Shown in pieces: positions 26,301-35,300 of a stretch of DNA of 64,000 nucleotides. The translations under genes and the position numbers were made by a program. The notes below the pieces were generated by a model. The model saw only the letters and a program-made list of their open reading frames with translations. It searched no databases and was not told the DNA's origin. The stretch covers positions 1,947,973 through 2,011,972 of the forward strand of contig NC_049981.1 of assembly GCF_000003815.2 (NCBI RefSeq). The letters run 5' to 3'. Numbering within the stretch: the stretch's first letter is position 1; each line of letters opens with the position of its first letter. The DNA is from Branchiostoma floridae (lineage: Eukaryota; Chordata; Leptocardii; Amphioxiformes; Branchiostomatidae).

Positions 26301-29300
26301 GGGCCCCGGATTCATTTTAAGTCGGGATCAAAATTGGCCCGGTAACCGTGACCTGCACCCAGGTACACCGAGGGGTGTCCCATGGTATCCGGCAGTCCAA
26401 TCCGGAAAATTTCTGGCTTCGAAGCCCCGGCCGGGACTACGTATACATCCCCAGTGGGATCCGTGCAATTGGAACCAAAGCCTAAATTGTCAAGCAAAAG
26501 ATGCTACAGCATTTGCACAGTACATATATATGGTATTCCTTCTGACCTTGTGAAATTTGATCAGCCTGTTCAGTTTGAGACAGGCGACAAGTCCGAGGCG
26601 GACGGTGCCAAGATGTGGCGATGCCAGGGCGAAGAGCTCGATCGGCAGGATGCTGCACAAGTCCAGTACAAAACTCCAGCTCCGGACGTAGTGCGTCCTG
26701 ATGGAGTCCCAGTCTGTCAGGATTCCTGTGGTCCAAGATATCAGATACATGATCACTGCACCCAAATATCCGGGAATGTTTGGACCCTGGAACTGCATTC
26801 AAATTTTCGGGAATTTCAGGACCCTGGAACACCCGTGAAACTAGACATGTACGGGTCTTGTCCAGGTACATACGGAAATTTCAATGATCGGACACACAGG
26901 CCGGGGAACTTTCTATACACAGCCCGGAAATGTCAAGTATCACGGGGTCGTCAGGGTTCCCCAGACATTCCCGGAAACTTGCGTTTTCGTGCAGTGGATG
27001 GTATGTAAACTTCGCACTCTATTATAATTACAGTGCCCACTGATGATATTGTTTGATAACGAATGAAGAATTAAACATAGTACATAGTATTCCGTATTTC
27101 CGGAGAGGTACCAGCCCGGACGCGGGTCGGATCGCCCGACAGCCGAAGGTCGGGACGTGATCCGGCCAGCCTAAGGGCTGAGACCGAGAATGTCGAAAAT
27201 AAAAAAAAAATGATGAGCTTCCATTATATAGTAATGTTTAGTGATCTCACCATTCGGTGTGAAGATCCCAGTCCTGAGCCTGATGACCACATCCAGCAGC
27301 AAAGGGACGTCCAGCAAGTACGAGACGATGAACCCCGAACTGCCTAAGGCCCAGACGGGATTGGCGCCCGCCCTGCGAACAATTTACAGAAACACATACA
27401 AAGCTAGTTCAGCGGGAACGTCAGTGCAATGATTCAGATATCTGACAAAGGTCGGCGAGATAAACTGAAAATTCATGATGTGTGTTTTCTTTGTGTTGGG
27501 ACAAAGTGTTTGTGTTGATCCCATGCGGCTCCCGGGATATATTTACGGCCGGGACCCGGGTTCATTTTAAGTCGGAATCCGGGACGCGGTAATAAATAGC
27601 CACCGTGACCTACCCGTGTGGAACACCGAGGGGTACCTCCCGGTATCCTTCAGTCCACCGGGACGAACTTGTGGCTTCGGAGCTCGGTCGGGATACATCC
27701 CTGACGGGCACCGGTACAATTGTGACCTAAGCCTTACCTAGTGACATAGAAGGCGGCGAGGTAGCTGTGGCTCATGCAGACGGCAAAGGTCGTGATGATG
27801 ATGAAGATTTCCCAGCCGCGACAGAAGATGGAGGTTGGGTCCAGCACGTGGGATGCTAACCACTCAACCACGACAAGGCACTTCAGTCTGAACCACTGTG
27901 GCGACAGAAAAAGGACACATCAAACTTTCCTAATATCTTGATAGTCAACAGATATTTACTCCCGGAAAAAAAACTAACGTCTCTAAGTCTCTACCAGGCT
28001 CCCACCTGGCTGAATAGTAATAGGGGACTTTGGTCAAGTTTGGAATTAAAAGCTAAAAGTAGGAGTTAATCGGCCAAGGAGTGAACTGACTGGCCGGCGG
28101 ATAGCTGGATAGACTGCAAAAGACTGGCAACTTATTCTTCGTCTTTTTTTAAAATCCAACTGACACGTCTGCTTGGAGAGTAGCGCGGGCTGGCGTATTC
28201 ATCTATTTGTTGAATAATAGGTGGCAATTCGAATTCGTTTCAACAAGTTTACTTTCTGCATTTACAGAAGCAAAGTGAGAACAGATTTCAATAGCATCCA
28301 TAAATCCCAAACCTCAGCGTCATGCCTAGTGTTGAGTTAAAATACGTCGACGTCACATTTCCAAACCGGGGCCCGGCCGGGCAGCGTTCGGGCACGAAAA
28401 GTATAATATAAAAGACACCAGGATACCCAAGGCGTAAAGAAGAAAGTCGTGGCATTATTTGTGTATATCTTTACGCCTTCATGTCTATTTTTCGTTTCGA
28501 CAAGCAGCCCGGCCGGGCCACAGTTTGGAAATGTGACGTTAGCCATGTTATGGGTGGCCATTCAATTCAACAATTTTACTTCCTGCAATTGCAGTACAAA
28601 AACAAAGTGATTAGGACATATTTCAGTGGCATCTAAAAATCCCAAACCTCAATGCTAAGTTAAATTGTGTTACATTTAACTTACGGCGCAAATGGCTCCC
28701 TCCTCTACGGACGGCGCGAGCTGTGCGTTGAGAATCTCCACTGATTCACTGAGCTTGATGGACTTCCTGGACGCACCACGAGAGGCGCGGCGCGCTTCCG
28801 CGAGAGGACGGCTCCCGGCGCGCGCACCTTCCCCTGTGCTGTCCTCCTTTTCCTTCACAGCAGCGAAAAAGGAGCCTCTTGTTGCCGGGTCCTCGTCGAT
28901 AGAGTCTCTGTGACCGGTCATTGGGTCCGTGGATGGCTTCCGGAGGGACAACCGTCTGAGGGCAGAGGCGCGGCGAGTTGACACTGCAGAACTCACAGCT
29001 TCCGCTAGAAGAAGAATGAATGAACTTTATTCTAAGACAATTGTACACTGTAGGACGACAACTTTTACAGCAACTTCCCGCAGCGATGGACGACAAAGAG
29101 GGGTGGAGGATACTAGTTATGCGGAGATTCCGAGCTCGCTCGCCGGGTGCGCAAAGTGCAATATGAAGGTAAAACTTAACACCCTAATTACTATAGCAAT
29201 AAGGGGTAGTTTTGAAATTATGTTTCAATCGAGTGGGGCTAATCATGAGTGTCGGATTTTTTCTTATAAAAAATTGAAAACTGCCTGTATAATTTTGCCT

Positions 29301-32300
29301 ATGTCTGCGTTGAATAAGTTGTTGCAATGGGAGATATATTCAAATCTGTCTGTAGCATTTAGTCTCTTGAAATTTGTTGCACTTTATTCGAGAAATGTGA
29401 ATAACCTATGACGTAAAACATTATATCTGGAACATCCCGCGACAAAGAAGAATTTAGGTCACAGCTAGTAAATTCTATGGATGACACGACGCCAAGATGA
29501 ACGAGAGAGGGCGAAATATAACAAGATAGGTAAGAAAAAACAATCTAGATTTTCAAAATAGACACCTTAAAATTTGTAACAAGAATCGAAGCGACAAAAC
29601 ATGTATCACAGTTAACAAGTCTTTTATTTCTGCATTCAAGAGGCTCACAAATACAACTCCGCCCGGCAACAAACTTGGACCCGGGCCAGTAGAACAAGCT
29701 TGAAGACATACCAAGGCAAACAAACAAATAAACAAACAAAGGAACAAACAAACTGAAAACAAATAAATACTCCTGATGAGATACAATGGATTTTTTGCTT
29801 TCTTTTGGTCAAGTTGATTTGGGTTCCCTTTGTTGTGCTTCTCTCGTTATAAATAGCTTCGAATTCTATCTGACATTGAGGGTACTGCATAGAAAACCTA
29901 ACAAAGCCCATGGGCACGTATACTAAGAGTTCGCGGTAACTTACGGACAACATAGTACGGATTTTGCCCCGACATCGCTATCACGGCAAATTCCATTTCA
30001 CAGCATACTCCCTTCTTTGGCAAACTCCCTTTCCCGGCACAAGTGAACCCAGCCAACGTTGAAAATCGCGGACCCCCCCCCCCCATAAAACCAGCCCCGT
30101 TCAAAGACTGCAACGGAGTCTACGGAATGTATCAATCCATACCTCCCTGTGCGTCCTCGCTAGTTCCTGAGGCCAGATGTCCAAACATACCCTCTGTGCC
30201 CACATCAGTGAGCCCATACAGCGGCGAGTCGGGAGAGCCGAAGCGCTGGACAGCCATCTCGTGTAGTCGCTTCATGACTGAAACATGTGCACAGAAAACC
30301 GTGACGTAATCAACCTGTGTACCATCTTGGGTGAGAATTTCGCGCCCTTTCCTAGAGACATTTTTCATATCAACATAATATACAAAATTGTTATTACAAA
30401 GAACTTTATTTTCTGGAGTGACCTTTTATTTTGAGAAGGCTCAAAATATCAACAAATGAAAAATTTATATTGCACGAAAAATCAGATTTCCAGGAATTTC
30501 TGGGCCCCCAACACACCCGTGATATTGACATGTCCGAGATGTATGCATGCATTTACTCTTTCTTGATATTTCTGTATATTCCAGGAAATTTGAGTTTTCC
30601 TACAAAGTTATGCTTTAGACTGCCAGATTCCGGCGTCTTTGCCTGACATACGATGAATTAAGATACGATTGTATGATTGATTTCTTTCCTAAAACAGGGC
30701 GATGTGAAACAAATTTTACACATCTAACGCGGAAAGTAGAAAACGTTGTTCGTACCGTCAGGATAGTGGTTGAGAATGATGTGCAGGTCTTTTTTCTCCA
30801 GGACGATCAGGTCACAGTTCGTGGCGGCGCGAATGGAGGCCGTACGCGGGACGTTGAATATCAAACTAAGCTGTGGAAGAGGGGATGGCACACGATCAAA
30901 TGTTACCCCGATAAAACGCCATTTCTATCGTATCCGGAAATTTCCGCTGTAGCCGTTAGAATATCTTGCCGTACCCGATAATTTCCGCTGTGCCCGTCAA
31001 AAAAATAAAAAATAAAAAACTCGCAGTACCTGGTGCACTTCTGCAAACAGTGGCGAGCTCTGCGCAGACTGCTTGTTACCAAACTTTGCGGAGGTTTTCT
31101 CAACATTGGGCGTGACTTGTATAACGCAACTCAGTAGAGAGTTGGTCAGAGGTGCATGTATATAGGCTGTATGAGACTGTGTATCATTGCCTTACATGGT
31201 ATTTATATAAGACATTCGTGTGAGTACGCCCTGTGGCCGAGCGATGACGGCAGAGAAGGACAGGGTACGGCGAAAATTACCGGGCACGAGGAGATTTTAA
31301 AACGGGTACGACGAGATTTTTAGGGGTACGGCGGAAATTACACAGAACGTTACGGTAGAAAAGTAGTTTAATGTGGCTTTCCGGTTCTTCGCTCTCTGAA
31401 AACAAACAAATGAATCTACAGCACATGAGTCGCGTGGTTTGCTTGCATCAGCTCAACGCAGCTCATCCAAACTTAGCGTTTCATACCAACGTGCATACTG
31501 AACATGTACGTGCATACATTCCAACAGAATGGCTAGATGTCCATATACGTACCTCTCCGAAAACCTTTCCATGTTTAAAGGTAGCCAAGGGCGTACCGTC
31601 CTTAGAAACCACCTGGAACAAAGACAAGCACGAGAGATACAGTTAATTTAACGGTGGTGCACTTTCAACAAACGTGTAGCAATCTTACATTAAACAATGT
31701 TGTGGTACAAGCGGTAAGGTGTTTGGCCCAACCCCAGTGGTCCCGGGTTCAAAACACTGATGTGCCCCGATGTCGTGCCCTTAGGACTCACACCAAGAGT
31801 GGAGTAAAGAAAAAAAAATGAATGAATGAATGAAGACCTTTATTGCACGTTTTGCCCTTCTGGGCTAAGTACAGGTCACATGGAAACAATCATAAACATG
31901 TAAACAATGGGGAATAACCATACACATCTGTATATGCATATATACGTCTAATCTTTTCTAGGACATTCGACTTCCTCTCGCTTCTTGGTTATAAAAGTAA
32001 AGAAAAAATAAAGTCGTGAGTCGTGTAAAGTACATTTCTAGAGCTCGACATCGTTGCATGTCAGTGATTTAGAACCCTGGATCTATGGGTTCTGAATCAA
32101 ATTATCACGCCATCCGGAGCCAAACGCAAATCAATTGTATTGATTTCAGCTGTATGATAAGGCCACGGGAACTAAATTTCACGGATAAGACATCGCTCGC
32201 TCGAATTTTCGCCTGATTTGAAAATAGTAAATAAAAGGGAAAATATATCATGTAGTTGCATTGATTGTGCTGTACAANNNNNNNNNNNNNNNNNNNNNNN

Positions 32301-35300
32301 NNNNNNNNNNNNNNNNNNNNNNNNNNNNNNNNNNNNNNNNNNNNNNNNNNNNNNNNNNNNNNNNNNNNNNNNNNNNNNNNNNNNNNNNNNNNNNNNNNNN
32401 NNNNNNNNNNNNNNNNNNNNNNNNNNNNNNNNNNNNNNNNNNNNNNNNNNNNNNNNNNNNNNNNNNNNNNNNNNNNNNNNNNNNNNNNNNNNNNNNNNNN
32501 NNNNNNNNNNNNNNNNNNNNNNNNNNNNNNNNNNNNNNNNNNNNNNNNNNNNNNNNNNNNNNNNNNNNNNNNNNNNNNNNNNNNNNNNNNNNNNNNNNNN
32601 NNNNNNNNNNNNNNNNNNNNNNNNNNNNNNNNNNNNNNNNNNNNNNNNNNNNNNNNNNNNNNNNNNNNNNNNNNNNNNNNNNNNNNNNNNNNNNNNNNNN
32701 NNNNNNNNNNNNNNNNNNNNNNNNNNNNNNNNNNNNNNNNNNNNNNNNNNNNNNNNNNNNNNNNNNNNNNNNNNNNNNNNNNNNNNNNNNNNNNNNNNNN
32801 NNNNNNNNNNNNNNNNNNNNNNNNNNNNNNNNNNNNNNNNNNNNNNNNNNNNNNNNNNNNNNNNNNNNNNNNNNNNNNNNNNNNNNNNNNNNNNNNNNNN
32901 NNNNNNNNNNNNNNNNNNNNNNNNNNNNNNNNNNNNNNNNNNNNNNNNNNNNNNNNNNNNNNNNNNNNNNNNNNNNNNNNNNNNNNNNNNNGGGTCCAGA
33001 AATACTTGTAGTACTTTATGATCTGTCGCTGCTGCGTCTCGGGGATGTCCTCCTCAATCTTCAAGATGACAAAACGAAACAAAACAAAACAAAGCAAAAC
33101 ATCAATCAAATCAATAGAGATATGGACAGGGCAACAACTGTGGTACGGAACTGTGGTACGTAAATATTGCAATTTGTACTTATGTGTGTACCCAGGTTCC
33201 CTGAAAAGCAGTGCCCGATGAAATGTGTGCCAGCCTTTCAACGGAGCTGGAGTCTACGACAGGAAGAGAAGTGTCAAGCTTCGTTTGTACGCGTTACTCA
33301 ATATCTGATTGGTTGAACGCCCGTGCAAACCACGTCTGGAATACCGTCCAAATTCCAACTTGGCGTAGTTTCTACGTATCTCAACATAGTTAGAACAAGG
33401 ATTTTTTGTATACTCGAACTGATTGATTGATTTTATTCTGCACTTTCAAAAATGATAACATACAGAAAATTATAGAAAACAACAGAACGTGCAGGGGGGG
33501 GGGGAGCCATGTGGCTTATACAAACTCTTCCCCCGTCGAAATTTACAAATCATGATACAATTAAATGGATATGAAGATTGAACTGTACAGCAATATGTGA
33601 AAATGTCAGCTTAGCACATACCAAATATTGTTTGATGGTATCGAGGCGATGTGTGAACTGGGCGCGTTGGGAGTCCATATTGGTCAGCATTGAAGTCATG
33701 CCGCCGAGAATCATCCCGAAAAACACCGCTACACCCGCCAACATGGCTGCGATAGAGTACGCCTTTTCACTCAACGACTTGGCGTGGATGTCACCGTATC
33801 TGCAAGAAAGAAAAGAAAAGACAATGACATGTAAATCGTATCCGCATGTGAAGGCTAAACTTTAATGTTCACTGAATGATATCATTCTTGTCACAGATAA
33901 TAAGAAAATGTTGTACTCTGGTGTCATAAACACTTTAAACGAAACAAAAGTTCAAACACAGCTGTCTAGTTCCTACCCTGTAGAGGTGGACGTTGCTGTG
34001 GCCCAGTACATGGAAATTACATATTCGTAGCCGGTGTCGTTGTTCGGAAACAGAATGTCTGCACCTGTACAAAAACAAACAATATACTGTACTTGTAAAA
34101 ACGGCCTTAGCAACGATATTGCAAATTAATGATGGTAGATGTATCATCCTTCACACGTTTGTATTTCCAAAGTTTGATATGCAGGGTATATGATACGGAG
34201 GGTAAGTCTAACTCGTCAGGCAAGGACCCATAGGTAATGTGAAGAAATGCATGATGTTGGAAAATAAAGTATATATTTTGGAGATTTTAGATTGTCGTCA
34301 TGGATGTCATATCCAAATAATCAAATCAACATCTTATGATTTTGTTTGTTTGTTTGTTTATAATGATTATGGTACGTACGTTCATTCGGCTCAGTCCATG
34401 TTTCGTGTTCACACTCTTCCTGCATGCCCCAGTGCTTGCCCGTACATCCCAGCGCGAACCATCCGCAGGCCATGAGGTGTAGACACAGCCAGGACACCGC
34501 CGTGTACTTCATAGTGCGGATATACTCCGTCTTCAAGCCGAGCTCCATCTCCAATATGTCTGATACAGAACAGAGACATATACTGTAGTGAAGGGCGTGT
34601 TGAAAGTGTGTTGAATACAAGTACATAGAACTAGAAAGTAATTCTCCGTTTTTGTAGAGATTAAATTGTATTGGAATACAGTATTGTTCACCTGAATGTT
34701 TAACATTCACAAACGTACGTACACATAATGCTGATTTTTTTTTTTCTGCACAACACACGCTGTTCTATTTCATTCTAGTAGATGAGGCACTATTGTGATA
34801 TGAAACGCACTTACCGAAGAAAGTCTGAACTCTATACATCCTCAGAAGACGATTCAGTTGAAACAATGCCATCATTTTCCAAAACGACTCCCCTGGAACT
34901 CCAAAGGCAATCAGTTCTATCGGCAAGAGGGAAAGAAGGTCGACGGCAAACGTTCGTCTCATGTACCGCCGTCTGATGAGCTTGAGGTCGGTCACCGGAA
35001 CCCCGTAGTCAAAGTACACGTAGAAGAATTGTAGTACGATGTCCGAGAGGTACAATGCGTCGAAGATGTACGTGAGGACCCATAGCTCTGTGTGTCTGGA
35101 CTCAAACGATACCTTGAAAGTGCCGATGCAAGCCGTCGCCACACATGTTATCGCAATGATCGCCTCCCATACTCGGGACGCATTGGTCATAGGGTAAATG
35201 TAAGTCCGAAGTAGCTTCCTCTTTTCCTCCGGGCGGTCGGTTGGGTGGACCGGAGCGGCTCCATCGGATGGGGTCGGTAGTTGTCCCCCATCCCGGTCGG

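Larger units (their letters stand above)
19202..26546. other. Long channel intron (7.3 kb) between exons 12 and 13
   Basis: It holds a copy of the ATGATTTTGG repeat (19265-19450), a dispersed repeat shared with 34085-34285 (19945-20170), a CR1/Jockey-type LINE relic (22104-22745), a TA-flanked DNA element (22788-24030), a two-copy degenerate repeat (24541-24800) and part of a GC-rich dispersed repeat (26285-26490). Between these I see no gene. Confidence 0.7.

Noticed and set aside
26382-27008. 208-residue plus-strand open frame
   Set aside because: It is antisense to channel exon 12 and the adjoining GC-rich repeat; the minus strand explains the sequence with S3-S4 and splice sites.
28929-29411. 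160-residue plus-strand frame
   Set aside because: Its 5' part is antisense to channel exon 9 and the rest is intron without any recognised domain.
32105-33241. Long open frames across the N block
   Set aside because: They exist only because N codons contain no stops; only the short C-linker part at 32992-33058 is real.
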